A stretch of 64,000 nucleotides of DNA. Origin: Thamnaconus septentrionalis. Taxonomy: Eukaryota > Chordata > Actinopteri > Tetraodontiformes > Monacanthidae. Below the pieces are notes generated by a model. That model saw only the letters and a list, made by a program, of their open reading frames with translations, was not told where the DNA came from and did no database searches. Of this stretch, positions 36,861 to 51,300 are shown in pieces (position 1 is the first letter of the stretch; every line of letters starts with the position of its first letter). A program made the position numbers and the translations under genes. The stretch lies in assembly GCA_009823395.1 (NCBI GenBank), contig CM020516.1, positions 1,618,501 to 1,682,500 of the forward strand, read 5' to 3'.

Positions 36861-37050
36861 AGCCTCTCAGGTTTCCCTGAGTGACAGCGTCGCCATGGCG
36901 AATAATTTGACTGAGGCTATTGTCTTCTCCTCGCCTTCCGCGGGGTCAGATAACCGGCCAATCAGAGTCCACATCGCCGCGCGTCCTTGCCAGTTTAGAA
37001 TAATATTATTAAAACGAGCCAGCGAGCGCGCTGCGCCGGAGTAGGTGATG
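36861..37050 (+). promoter_or_regulatory. putative six2 proximal promoter
   Basis: A canonical CCAAT box (36958-36962, in GGCCAATCAG) lies about 40 bp before an AT-rich TAATATTATTAAAA stretch (37000-37013), at the edge of a CpG-rich island that runs through exon 1. A TCAGGTTTC MEF3 site lies at 36867-36875. Together these suggest transcription starts near 37020-37060, but the start site cannot be fixed from sequence. Confidence 0.5.
36867..36875 (+). promoter_or_regulatory. MEF3 (SIX-binding) site
   Basis: An exact TCAGGTTTC, the classical MEF3 motif bound by SIX1, SIX2 and SIX4 proteins, 644 bp upstream of the start codon of a SIX2 gene. Mouse Six2 has been reported to activate its own promoter, so autoregulation is plausible; it is not demonstrated here. 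Confidence 0.5.
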
Positions 37051-37069
37051 TTGAAGCGGCGGTGGCGAC

Positions 37070-37095
37070 GAGGAGGAGGAGGAGGAGGAGGAGGA

Positions 37096-37135
<40 letters not shown>
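37070..37135. repeat. (GGA)n(CAG)12 tract in the six2 leader or promoter
   Basis: About ten GGA/GAG units pass directly into twelve CAG units, ending 383 bp before the six2 start codon. Its + strand lies in an upstream open frame beginning at 37048. Confidence 0.95.
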
Positions 37136-37136
<1 letters not shown>

Positions 37137-37404
37137 GCTCCGGCACGGAGCTTCTTCTCTGCGTCTCCACAACTTGTGCTGGAAGGTTTGGAAGTGCACG
37201 GCTGAGCGGACTTGACTCCTCTGTCTGCGCTCCGCGCAGCTCCACGCAAAGACGACAAAACTCGCCAGTGGATATTTGCGCCAACTTTTCAGTGATTTTT
37301 GAACGCCTGTGCGCGGATCTCTGCCCTCCGATGCGTCCCCGCTGAGAGGCAGTTCGCGGGGACGTGGAAGCCGAGGCGCGCCGCCGGAGCCCCGCGCACC
37401 CACC

Positions 37405-39994
<2,590 letters not shown>

Positions 39995-40553
39995 ACAGCA
40001 CGACGCTACGAACTGACGCAGAGTCCGGACAGATGCGCGTTTCAGACATTTTTTTTTTCCTTTTCACCCCCCTTTAAAAAACAAATACAAAGGCGCGAGA
40101 CTTCAGACTGATTGGAAATCACAGTCTCGTATTCAGCCTGAACTTTTCTCCCCCCCCCCCCCCCTTTTTTTTTCCCCAACAAGTGGAGAAACACAGAAGA
40201 GAAACACGGTGCAAAGGCAGCTCATCCTCCAGTTGAACTTGTTGCTCGAGCACTTAAAAAAAAAAGAAGACATTTTCAAAAAAGGCTCAAAGCTATTGCA
40301 GAACCCTCTTTTAAAAAAAAAAAAAATACTTAAGCGGGTGGGAGGAGCAAACATATAAAAAAAATATAAATTCCAAAGAGTGTTTGACTTTTTTCGGACA
40401 GATCATTTTTTTGGGGGGATGGAGGATCTACTGGAATAATTCTCCAGGAATAGTACAACGTTGTGTATTGCATTGTTGAAAACAATAATTAGAAAGAAAA
40501 AAAATACACAAGTCTTAATCGTTGTACTCTTCCGGTTGTTCTGAGAGGGATAC

Positions 40554-40593
<40 letters not shown>

Positions 40594-40905
40594 GTCTGCA
40601 CCGAGTCCATGTCCTCGGAGCTCCATCATCTCTGCACCTCTGCAGAAGAACCAGAAACACTTTGATTTCTTCTTCTCGATGTCGTTGTTGTGTTTGGAGG
40701 AGAAGTTGGTGCCTCTCCAGCCACCTGTAAAGAGCCATGGCAAGATGAAATATCTTTAATCTCTTGGTATTATTTTTGCTTTTTTTTTAATTTTTATTTT
40801 ATTTGGACATAGACTGCATGTAAAACACTGCGATACATGATGATAAAAAAGCAACTCGCCTATAGTTTCATATACCCTTTACAATAAAAGAAGGTTTAAA
40901 AAAAA
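39995..40905 (+). other. six2 3-prime untranslated region (putative)
   Basis: The stretch from the stop codon to just beyond a canonical AATAAA at 40883-40888. It holds poly-T, poly-C (40151-40164) and poly-A runs, a (GA)n tract at 40554-40589, and AT-rich sequence towards the end. No further open frame of note exists. The exact cleavage site is unknown. Confidence 0.6.
40883..40888 (+). terminator. polyadenylation signal of six2
   Basis: Canonical AATAAA about 890 bp after the six2 stop, the first strong match on the + strand at a suitable distance, followed by an A-rich stretch. Confidence 0.55.
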
Positions 40906-41329
40906 AAAAAGAAAGAAATACACTTCACGCGTGGAAATGGAGATTTTCTTTCATTCTGTGTTTTTGCTTCCTGACAATTTTCAATGAGTATTTGAGGAAA
41001 AACATTTTTATTTTTCACGGTTGGCGGTCGTTACATCGAAGAGAACAAACATCCCAGCAGTGCAGCAGCAGGCCGATCAGCTGGGACGCAGCAGTTGGAT
41101 GTTGTTGGGTGAGCTGACAAGAGCGTCTCTGAGCTTCTTATCAGCTTCGTCCACGTGTGGAATATTTCATATCCGTGTCTCTTGCGAGTGTTTTCCGTGT
41201 GGTGTGACTGTTTCTCCAGCGCGGAGCAGTCGGCTGCTCGGCTGCTCGGCTGCTGGAGATGCAGAAACTCCCAGAGGAGCTCAATGTGTTTCCACACGCA
41301 TCGACCGCTCTTAAGAAAGACTCGATTGT

Positions 41330-41364
<35 letters not shown>

Positions 41365-43200
41365 CGGCCTGCGTCCACAGGTCGGTGTGCAGGATTATCT
41401 TCCATCTCCTCGGAGGAGGAAGTGGTGGAGCAGAAACACTGCCGCTTCTGTCGCTGTGCAGCTCCTCCAAACTGCAACCACCGTCTTTCAAAGGCAGTTT
41501 GAGGAAAGCGGGCTTCGCGTTGAGGCCTTGGTTTGTTGCATTTTCCACCGTAGAGGTTGTTGTCATCCGAGGTCAAAGTTCATCGACAGCTGACGGTATA
41601 TATATATACATATATAGGGGCCCAAAATATGGACGCTCATCTTGCGTTTTGAGAAAAAGAAGCGAGCTGTGGAAGTCCAGGCAGTGTGTGGAGCAGAGGA
41701 GGAGAAACGGATCTTCTTCCTTCTTTTTCTTTCTTTCTTTTTCTCCTTGACCTCCCTGGGCCGGCACTCTTGATGTTCCGGTGATGACACCTTATCTTTC
41801 AGCGGTGGGGCTGCGGAACAAAAGTGGCCCAGTGTTTGGCAAAGAGCGGAAGGGAAACAACAACACGGCGCTGGAAACGGCCGTTGAAAGAAGACACTTT
41901 GTTTGAACAGCTTCGGCTCTGCACCAACTTCTTCTTCTCCTTCTCCTTCTCCTCCTCCTCCTACACCCTCTCCTCCCTCCCTGCCTGCCTGCCTGCCTGA
42001 CCCCCCCCCCCTCACCTCCACGACCACCACCCCCAGGCCCCTTCCAACCACAACCCACCTTCCACCCAGTCTGCTTCCCTACTAATCCAAAGGGAAAAAC
42101 AACCTTTCCGTTATTATTTTTTTCTTGCTCCTAAAGTCTCCATAATAGCAAAATAAAAGCCATGGTGCGTTCACTGTCAAATATGTATTAAATTTGTGCA
42201 ACTAGACATTCGGGGTGTTTTTTTTTTTCAAAACAAAACAAGAACGGTAGTTATCAAAAATCAACCTCTGAAAAAAGCACCTTTTTTTTTTTTTACTTAC
42301 CTTTTTTTCCCCAGAATGCTGTGCGCGTGTCAGGATGCCGCGTCGCCTTCGCGAAATTCCTTCCAGCAGATTTTTTTTTTATTATTATTATTATTTTTTT
42401 TTAGGGAGAATTAAAGCGTCTGCAGAACGCGCCGGCTTTTCAATGAGTGTGTTGCTCCTGACTGTGTTGCGCTGCGCTAAAATCCAGCCTGTAACAGCGG
42501 CTTGTTGCGCAGACAACAGAGCGGCCCAGTGTCTCACCGGAGCCCGCAGCCGAGTGTGATTGAAACCTCCAGACGTCAACTTGCTGAGTAGTAGTAGTAG
42601 TAGCAGTAGTAGTGGGGTTGGATGTAAATGATTGTTGTTGTTGTTGTTGTTGTTGTTGTTATTAGACAGGACTTTGGATGCGCAGACTCGGCAGAATGAG
42701 AGAAAACTCCCTGCTTGCTCCTCCTGCAGTGGCAGCGGAGGAATCAGGAAAAACAGGCCGGCAGGTGCGAACCTGCCTCGGCTTCAGGGCCTCGCAGCGC
42801 CGCGGCGGCTGTCACTGCACTGCGGAGGCGCGTCAGAGGCGCGTTCAAGTCCTCAAGGCGAACAAACCCGTCGCGCCACTTCGACAGACAATTAGTGAAG
42901 CATTTCAATCTCCTGCACTTTTTTTTTTTTTTGAAAAGAAACCGGTTTATTTTTTTAAAAACAAAAAAAAATCTCCTCCGGCCTCAGTTTGATTTCAACT
43001 TCTGCCCCCTGCGGCGTCACGTGATTTTGTAATAGTTGGACATGAGGCGCTATTTGCATGTACAACGCCAGCAATTATTTTGCGTGCAGCTCGGTGTTTA
43101 CAGACTTGGTGGATTCCAGTTATGTGAGAAACCTGCGGCTGGTTTCAGTTCTGAGTTGACGCGGTTAATTGCGTCGCTCACCCCCTGAAGTTTCCCTCTG
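40906..43200. other. intergenic, six2 downstream flank
   Basis: No gene seen. GT tract at 41333-41360, a TATATATA patch at 41598-41617, a CTT/CTC-rich run at 41930-41990, (GTA)n at 42586-42613, (TTG)n at 42639-42662, and several poly-T runs. A weak CTCF-like match is at 43002-43016. Confidence 0.5.
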
Positions 43201-43647
43201 ACTTTCATCCTGCACTCTGGAGAAGACACTTCATTTGGATTTCATCTTTTTTCTTGACAAAAAAAAGTCCAATTGCGCTAAATTGTTTCGAACCGACTTT
43301 TTTTTATTTTGTTTGTTTGTTTTTGCCTTCTTCGTCATCGTGGTCATATCAATGTTTTAAAACAAACAATCTAAGTAAGAGAACAATACTTTATTTAGCA
43401 CCGTCGTGAGTTTTCCTGGTTATTTTTTTTATGTTTAAACCGTAAGAAATAACGAGAAAAAAAAAGAGTTAGTACATATAAAAAATTATGTTTATGCTTT
43501 CTAAAATATTTCTGACTGGGTTATAGTTTAACGACGCTTTAATTCATTTTTAGAATATTTGTTTCAAATTTTAAAGCAATAAAAACAAATGCTAAAAACT
43601 AAAAACGATTTTAACAACATTTAAGAACTATTCTATTCTAACAACAA

Positions 43648-43693
<46 letters not shown>

Positions 43694-44350
43694 CTTGTTT
43701 TACTTTGCCTTAAAAATAGCATCAATTATTGCTTGAGTAATTGCAAGAGTTTTTTCTCAACTTTCAAAGATTTTTATGAGACAATAAAATATGTATTACA
43801 ATGCGAACACCTCAATTGGACAGAAAGTGAACATCTCAGAAATGCAGGCACATTCTATCATGTTAAATCACTGTCAGAATAATGAGATGACTTGTTGAGA
43901 TGTGTTTGACCAGCTGAGTGGAAAAACCTCCCCCTGGTCCTCCGGAGTGAGTGGACGCTCGATTGACTGACCGTGTCGTGTGTCGGGACATTGACATGTC
44001 AGATATGGTTGTTTAAAAGCGTGACACGTTACTGGTCCCTGTGGGCACATTCTCCCTTTTTTATTTCAACCTCCTCCAGGGAGGTCAGAGGTCAAACTTT
44101 TACGGCCGCAGCCTCAGTCAGAGATGGAATTGGCTCGGCGGCGGTGGCGGCGGCGGCGGCGGCCTCAAAAGAGTGGCTGAAAACATGAAAATTCACAAGT
44201 AGCAGCGATGAGCCACACCAGTTTCCAGCAGCAAGAATCCCAGCCAGCCTCCACTGACTGCAGCCTGGCTGCCTGCGCACATGTCAAGGTAGCTGCAGAC
44301 ATTTGTGTTTCTGGGGCAAAAAATAAATAAATAAATAAATAAATAAAAAT
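43201..44350. other. intergenic AT-rich stretch
   Basis: AT-rich from 43260 to 43860 with an (AAT)n run at 43651-43693. A (CGG)n/(GGC)n tract lies at 44137-44163 and an (AAAT)n run at 44323-44347. No exon seen. Confidence 0.5.
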
Positions 44351-45697
44351 TAATAAGTCAAACAGCTGAGGGTTGTCACGAGGCCTGCAGCTGATCTACA
44401 TCGAGGATGTTACTGCAAAATGGAAAATAGCTGTGGCCAAATGGCAGAGGAATGTTGCCGTGTTGCAACAGCTTTCTTCAACTGTTGAGAATCTCGCCGC
44501 TAATTTCATCCAAAGTCGGCTTTTTTAAAAAAAAATTCTTAAAGAAAAAAATCAAAACAAACAAAGAAAAATCGTTCCTGTTGATGAATCAGTTGCGTGT
44601 TTTGTTTCCGCCTGAAGCTGCGGGACACAAGCACCGGTCTGCCCCCAGCGGGCCACTGCAGGCCGTTTAATCACTCAGTCTGAATGGGAAGAACATGTCT
44701 AATACCAGAAGTTGCCCTTTGATAATATGAAAAACATGGGTGGATAACGCAAGAGCTGCCTTTGCACGGCCAGCGGCTGCGGCGAACATCTTGAAGAGGG
44801 CACGATTTTCAGTCGTAGTGCTGATTTTTGACAGTAAATTGTCAGAATTAAAATTTGATGGGAATCTTTTTTTCTTTTCTTTTTGTTATTCCTCCTTCAT
44901 GGCCTCAGTACGAACTAAATCTAGGATGTAGCCTGCGTAGTCGATAAAGCCGCTGAGCTCAGGGAGTTTTTAGGGGTGGGGTGGGGGTGGGGGTGGGGGT
45001 CGGGGTCGGGGGGGTAAATCTAAACATAAGATGGGTTGAAATCTAAACGGAAAGGTTTCGGGGAGGCGGCCTGATATTAATACTGACATGCAGGATGGGG
45101 CTGGAGGTTGTTGTCAGGCAGGAGAGCCGGGAGGAACACCCAGAGAGACACCAGGATGGAACCAGACCAGCGGGAGGAGGAGGAGGAGGAGGAGGAAGAT
45201 TCTTTCTCTTCGTAGGATGTGGTCTCAACTACAAACACCCTCGTTTGCAGCAGGCACCTCACCCCAAAATCAGCCGCCGGGGACCGGGGGTGGGGGGGGG
45301 TCTGGGGAGCTGAGACCAAACCAACCTGGGGAGGAAAATGTAAATATTAAAAGCGGGTCAAACGCCAGCGGGGGGGGGGGGCTGCAGGGCTGCTGGAGCT
45401 GCGGCGCCCACAGATGCTTGTTGAGAGGAGGCCGTCGGTCAACAGTGAAGCTTCACGCTCACCTGATCAACTCGCACAACACGGCGCTCCGTGCACACTG
45501 GTACCTGACGCGTTCTGGCCCTAATTTGCAACTATTAGGACTGTGTGACTAATAAATACCACAAACACACACTGGGCATTAGTGGTGCAAAGTGTGTCAC
45601 AGCAGACACACACTCACAGTTTCCTTCCCCAAGAAGAGAGTTTCCTATTAGGACACATGTGCCTCCAATAACAAACCTCTTTTCTCTTTGTTTTTTG

Positions 45698-45738
<41 letters not shown>

Positions 45739-46073
45739 GGGTGTTTTTGTGTTGTGACTTCCACTCAGTCTCGTGGCTCTCTGAGGGCCAAACACGGGGA
45801 AGCCATATTCACTGACGAGCGCATTAATTTTTTTTTTTCCGAGCCTCGCCTCGGCCATTACGCATTAATTCCTGCAGTGTATCAGGTGTGTCCCATAAAG
45901 CGGGGATCAACCGGTGGGGGAGGTGGACCAGGGTGGGCGGGGTGGGGGGGTGAGGTGTTGGGTTACGGTCAAACGGAGAGAAAAGGAGGGGATGACCAGG
46001 GGTGCAGCGGTGCATTAATGCACTCCCTGTGTGCTGGACGCACTTCTCTTACAAAACACACACACAGTGTCGT

Positions 46074-46115
<42 letters not shown>

Positions 46116-47172
46116 TGTAGGCGGCAGTCTTGCTCCAGTGGGAGGTCAGCTGGGAGAGCACGTCGTCGGTCCCGACACCTGAACCCTCAGACGCCTGTCA
46201 AACGGCTACAGTGAGACATTTATTCTGTTGTTTTGTTTTTTTTGCACTTTGTGTTTTGTTGAACAGTAAAACGGCTGAATTGGATCTGGCTGATAGCAGG
46301 CTCGACAAAGCCGTCTGATTCATTTCACACAGAAAGAGGAAGAAAAAGGCCCAGAAAAAGCAAAGCTCCTCCCTCCAAAGATTCTGTTATTCTTTAATTG
46401 GACAAACATGACGTGGCTCCAGTTCACAGCAAAAATCAGACGGATGAACCAAGATGCAACGCTAATACAAATACATTGAGATCTATTTCACAAATCCATC
46501 TTTTGTAGAGTCCGAAGAAAACATTCTGAAAAAAAAAAAACAAACTGCTCCAGAATTGTCTTTGTAGATACGGTGGTATGAACTTCTCTGTCCCAATCAG
46601 AACAAAGCAGTGAGATTCTTGTTCTTACTGCCAGTTGAGTCACGTAGAATATTTCCATTCCAAGTCCGTTTGGATCTGGTTCACATGTACGAGCGCAAAG
46701 AGTGCAGCGTTCTAGAATCTTCCTTCCGTCACGTTCAACCAGGGCCGGCCTGATGTTTCCACGCTTTGCTCGTCACTCCCTCCTTTCACACCACGTGGTG
46801 GCTGCAGGGCCCCCAGGTGTTATGACGAAACTGAGAACTGCCAAACTGTTCTCTGGTAACTGATAAGAATGCTAGCTTTAGCCTAGCAGGCTAGCAGCTT
46901 CTTTCTCCATTTCTTCATCATCTAACTTCCTGAACTTGAAGAAAAGATATTTTTCAGTTCTTGTTTCTTTTGCAGCTTGAAAGTGTGCAGGTTTGCTCTT
47001 GAGAAAAATGGATGCACAAACTGAAATCTTGGAGTGCGGTGCAAGTTTATCTGAAAAACAGCCAAAAAAAAAAAAATACAAAATCTAAGGCTTAGGCAAA
47101 ACACTTGAGGCAGGATATACAAATCCACCACAAAGAAACAAGAGTGCCGTTGTAGGTGACTGTGCTTGTGTG

Positions 47173-47204
<32 letters not shown>

Positions 47205-47234
47205 ACGCTGGCTGGCCGGGGTCAGGAAAAGGCT
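44351..47234. other. intergenic, no gene seen
   Basis: Poly-G patches (44972-45015, 45288-45299, 45370-45380), GGA at 45173-45197, GT at 45701-45736, AC at 46075-46112 and GT at 47170-47203. Small open frames overlap these repeats. No conserved protein or RNA is recognised. Confidence 0.5.
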
Positions 47235-47440
47235 CACCTGAGCTCTCGCAGCCCTACTGTAAATTCCTGGATGGGAGACAGACACGGCCTATTCTGATCG
47301 CATTAGGTTCAGCCCGATGGCTTTTCCAGCTATTGTCACCCGACACCGTCCCATTAAATCTGTCCAGCGCGGAGATTAACTACGCCGTCCTCTCTGCTCT
47401 CACTGGCTGCTCGGCAGCGGCGCAGGTCAAATCATGCAGC
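47235..47440. promoter_or_regulatory. candidate conserved noncoding element
   Basis: About 200 bp of complex, balanced-GC sequence without repeats, with GATCGCATTAGG, CCCATTAAATC and GAGATTAACTACG motifs. It lies between a GT tract and the Tc1-type MITE, on the six2 side of the CTCF-like cluster. The call is inference. Confidence 0.3.
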
Positions 47441-47552
47441 AGGCTTTCAGAAGGCTTTTTTTTTTGTTTTGTTTTACGTTCGACCCATCTTGGCTTTTAT
47501 TTGATGTTATATCAACTGGCGGTGCAGCATGTCACCAGCACAACTTGCTGTT

Positions 47553-47911
47553 TATACACACACCAGCAGTCAACAGTTTGGACACGCCTGTTTCTTCTTT
47601 ATTTTCTGCACTGTAGATCCACACTGAAGTCATCACATATATGAATAAGACGTGGATTAATGCGGCAAAAAAAAAAAAAGTTCAGTACCTCAATATGTGA
47701 TGGTATATATATTTTCTATGAAGGGTGGCTATTCTTGATCATCTAAAATATAAAACTGATTTGAGTTATTTCACGCTTTTCGTTTAAAACATTTTCCATA
47801 TGTGTTCATTCATAGTTTTGATGCCTTGAGTGGCAATCTGCAATGGCAATGCCAATAGAGAAAAACTATAAAATCAGAAGTGTGTGGCCAAACTTTTGAC
47901 CGGTCGTGTAA
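47553..47911. mobile_element. Tc1/mariner-type MITE, imperfect palindrome
   Basis: The left end carries AGTTTGGACACGCCTG and the right end, reverse complemented, gives AAAAGTTTGGCCACACA; both are diverged copies of the AAAGTTTGGACACACCT terminus of a widespread fish Tc1-like family. Inner arms also pair: CTGAAGTCATCACATATATGAAT on the left against a GGCATCAAAACTATGAATG-type block on the right. TA-rich flanks fit a TA target. There is no transposase frame, so it is a non-autonomous copy of about 360 bp. Confidence 0.72.
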
Positions 47912-48803
47912 ATATACAATAAAAAAAATGTTGTTTCGTCATCGACCAAAAACTAACAAAAGCTTTGTTATTCAATTTTCAGTTCATTATTTAAACTTTT
48001 CAGGCTGTCAGTGGTTCTTTTTTTTTTTTTTTTTGTTTTAATCCTATTTAAATGAGATTGTTATCATTGTGGTGGCTTCAGGTAAATGAGTGCAATATTC
48101 CATAGAGCTGCTTTCCTTGTGCTGAAAAACAAACAAACCCTCCATTAATATTTATTCTAACTAATAGTCAGTATCAACGGTAAACTGCAGGTAAACAATG
48201 AGGGTTAGTCAGTTGAGTTGAACCCCTCCTGCTGGTCAACATGACTCAAACCGCCGCTCGCTGACTTTTGATGCTTTGGTGGCCGAACTTGTTTCACTGC
48301 TGCTCATCAAGCTGTTGTTGACATGAAGGAAGAAGTGCTGTAACTGAGGCCCGCTGGTGAGGAAGCCTCGGTTTGTCCCCCCGTCTCCTAGTAGCTCGCT
48401 CTATCTTCATAGACATAAACTGGATAAATAGGCCTGGACTTGGTGGTGGTGGTGGTGGTGGGGGGGGAGGGGGACGGGTTTCTGGCTGGAAATGTTAAAC
48501 ATTTACAGCGTCTAAATATAAAAGCATAAACCTGTGAAATGAGAGCCGGCGAGGTCTTCAAGCACTCGCTGAGCTGCTCGGCGGCGGCGGCGGTGGTGGC
48601 GGCCGGACCCGTGGTGCCGCTCCGCTCCGGGCTCATCCTGCTCAGCAGCTCCAGTGGAGGAAGCAACAACCTCCATCCAGCTTTGATCAGCCGGGATTGG
48701 TGGCTGTTGATTGTGAACACGCCGGCTGTTTGCCCACAGTCTGTTTCCAGCTAAACACACTAACGGGTTGGACCTGCCAGACCATTGACTCAGCAGCGTG
48801 TGC

Positions 48804-48841
<38 letters not shown>

Positions 48842-49365
48842 ATGTGTGTGTGATGTTGGCACTGAACTCTTTTGGCAGAAGATGCCTCACTGTGAAGAAG
48901 AAGCAAAGGTTTTTGTTTTTTTTCCACTGAAATCAACAATAAGTGGGTCACCCCGTCAATGACAGTCGTTGTCAGTGAGCAACCAAAACCGTGCAGCAAA
49001 ATGTAAAATCGAAAAAGAGACGGTTTGGAAAAATAAAAAAAATAAAAAATAAAAATAAAGATCTCATCAAGGGCCACAGGTGGTGCACAGTTCCAGCACC
49101 AAAGTCAATGAAGGCGTCTGCTTGATCAACACAGACTCACTGCAAACACAAACTGCATGTTCTTCTTGTCTTTGGTCCACAGACACAACCGCCAAGGTGA
49201 TCACACAGCCCGGAACTCTGCGGATGACAACAACGACAACACAAAAGCTCGCAGCAGAGGTGATGAAAGGTCACCGGTTGGCTTCACAATCCTATAAAGA
49301 GAAACTCGACAGGACGGCCTGGTAAAGTCAAGGGACTGAAAAATGGCAGCACACCCTGAACACTG
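47912..49365. other. intergenic, no gene seen
   Basis: A poly-T run at 48018-48034, GGT/poly-G at 48440-48472, CGG-like sequence at 48579-48601, and a GT tract at 48806-48840. AT-rich at 49020-49060. No exon seen. Confidence 0.5.
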
Positions 49366-49379
49366 CTTCCACCTAGTGG
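49366..49379 (-). promoter_or_regulatory. CTCF-like motif, pointing left
   Basis: The - strand reads CCACTAGGTGGAAG against the core consensus CCASYAGRKGGCRS, with one mismatch (A for C at position 12). Orientation is towards six2. First of four such motifs within 4.8 kb. Confidence 0.5.
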
Positions 49380-50258
49380 TCCATCGGCGTACCTGCGCGT
49401 AATAGTGCAGTTTGTCTTCTGAACACGCAAAGAGTGAGTGTTGATGATTGATTCAGATTTGTTCTGATTCATCAGGCCTTCATCCGTGCAGGCCAACTCT
49501 CAGCCACAACAGTTCTTGTGATCCAGCAGCTCTCATCTTCCATCCCAGCCACGCTGGTGGATCGCTGAGGGTTCAGAGCCGAATGAAATCTGCCACGTGC
49601 GTGTTTTCCAGCCCCAGATACAACCGATGAAATCCACACACATTATCTGTGCTGTGCACGGTCATTTCATTTGCACTTTAATGCTGCATCTGCACCTGAA
49701 CTGCTCCTGCTGCACTTTACTGCCTCCTTTCATACCCACATGTACTCTTGCACATAGACCACATACAGTACTATTACCATCATTATTGACTTCCTTCAAC
49801 AGTTCTGTCGTTGTCTGTTTGTGCAGTCGCTTTTGCGTTGAAATTTCAATTTTAATGTGCGCTGGAAAAGTGAACAAAATAAAAGTCTGAAGATTCAGAG
49901 TTCAGAGTGTTTTCCTTCTGGTTGTTCAATCAGAACCTGGGAATTTCCATCCATCCATCCCTCCATCCATCCCTCCATCCCTCCATCCACCTTCCATACA
50001 TTTGCACAGGTGTCATTATCAGTGACTTGAACAACGCAGATCCTGTTTAACTTTGAATCCAGGTCCAGTCAGCGTGATGAACGCAGACAAACAGCGGCGG
50101 CTCTGCTCTGTTTCCTGTCCCTGCAGCTCTCCTCCTCTCCTTCCTCTCCTCCCTCTCCTCCTCTTCCTCATCATTTACACTAGACTGCCCTCTAAACTGT
50201 GGACTCCTTTAAAAAAAAAAAAAAAAACCTCCCTCATACACACATGCACGCACACATG

Positions 50259-50263
<5 letters not shown>

Positions 50264-50300
<37 letters not shown>
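50264..50300. repeat. (AC)n microsatellite
   Basis: A perfect AC run preceded by ATGCACGCAC variants. It follows a poly-A run at 50210-50226. Confidence 0.9.
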
Positions 50301-50301
<1 letters not shown>

Positions 50302-50774
50302 CAGTGGCAGCTGCTCAAAGTCTCTTTTGCTTTGTTGACATTCACTTGCTGCTTGATTAGCTCCCCCACTGCACTTCAAACGCTCCTGGGTTTCATCCAA
50401 AGCAATTTTCGGCGCGTGAGAAACGCGGGAAACGCGCCACGGGTGTAATTTCAGCGCACAATGAGAGGTGAGCGTGCAGGGGCCGCGATATGTGCCAGTG
50501 ACCTTAAAGCTTCTGTATACACCATTTGTAATGTGTTGCACACTTGACTTGACAGACACTCTGCTGCCGGAACGGACGGAGCTGGGAGCCGTGAACGCCA
50601 TTAGCGGCGCTGCGCGCGCAGCTGAGGAGGCTTGTTTGTTCTGCGGAGCGAGCTCGCGAGGCTTGAATAGTTTCCTTGTAATGCGTTCTGGGCGAAGAAG
50701 ACAAACACCAAGGCTGGAGCGTCGTCGGTTCCACGCTTCACTTCACCCTGCCGTGATGAACCTTCGCACCCCTG

Positions 50775-50788
50775 GTGACCCCTGGTGG
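50775..50788 (-). promoter_or_regulatory. CTCF-like motif, pointing left
   Basis: The - strand reads CCACCAGGGGTCAC, one mismatch (T for G at position 11) from the CTCF core consensus. Same orientation as the site at 49366. Confidence 0.48.
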
Positions 50789-51286
50789 TAGAAAGGAGAC
50801 TCTTCATAGTCGCTCTCAACCACGTCTGAGCAGCGACTTGAGTCGATGTCAGTCATTCTTCAGTGGTATCTGTCATCATCATCATTATTATTATCATTAT
50901 TGAAAGAAAAACGTCTTTTAAATTATATTCAAGAGAGCATATGTTTATTGAAGCTTGGGTTTGCCACACAAAAAAATATTCTATATAAGTTATTGTGTAT
51001 TTTCTGAAAATACAAAAAATATGTTTCAAGTTATTTCCACACTAATCTGGAGGCTCCTGATTGATGTTGTTCATTGTTGTTGCCTGAAACAGTGAATTGT
51101 AGGAAATACACCCTCACATTAATCAGCAATTACGCGGTTAAGTTGAATGTCTAATGCTGTCGTCATATATATTTTTAATACGATTTATTTGTATCCGATG
51201 GCAGAGATGTCGCGAACACTAATGAAACAACATCTTCTTGGACTCCATCAGGATTTAAAGCCAGAGTGAGTCTGAGCTCTTCTCTG

Positions 51287-51300
51287 CCGCTAGAGGGCAG
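51287..51300 (+). promoter_or_regulatory. CTCF-like motif, pointing right
   Basis: The + strand reads CCGCTAGAGGGCAG, differing from the core consensus only by G for A at position 3, a tolerated position. It is opposite in orientation to the two sites on its left, so 50775 and 51287 form a divergent pair 0.5 kb apart. Confidence 0.58.

Noticed and set aside
43002..43016. CTCF-like match CGCCGCAGGGGGCAG on the - strand
   Set aside because: The GGGGGC core fits but key C positions differ, with at least two mismatches; kept out of the boundary set.
44638..44654. CTCF-like match around TGCCCCCAGCGGGCC
   Set aside because: T replaces the conserved A and another C is lost; weaker than the four reported sites.
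46791..46804. CCACGTGGTGGCTG, CTCF-like and E-box-containing
   Set aside because: Three mismatches to the CTCF core; an isolated CACGTG is expected by chance.
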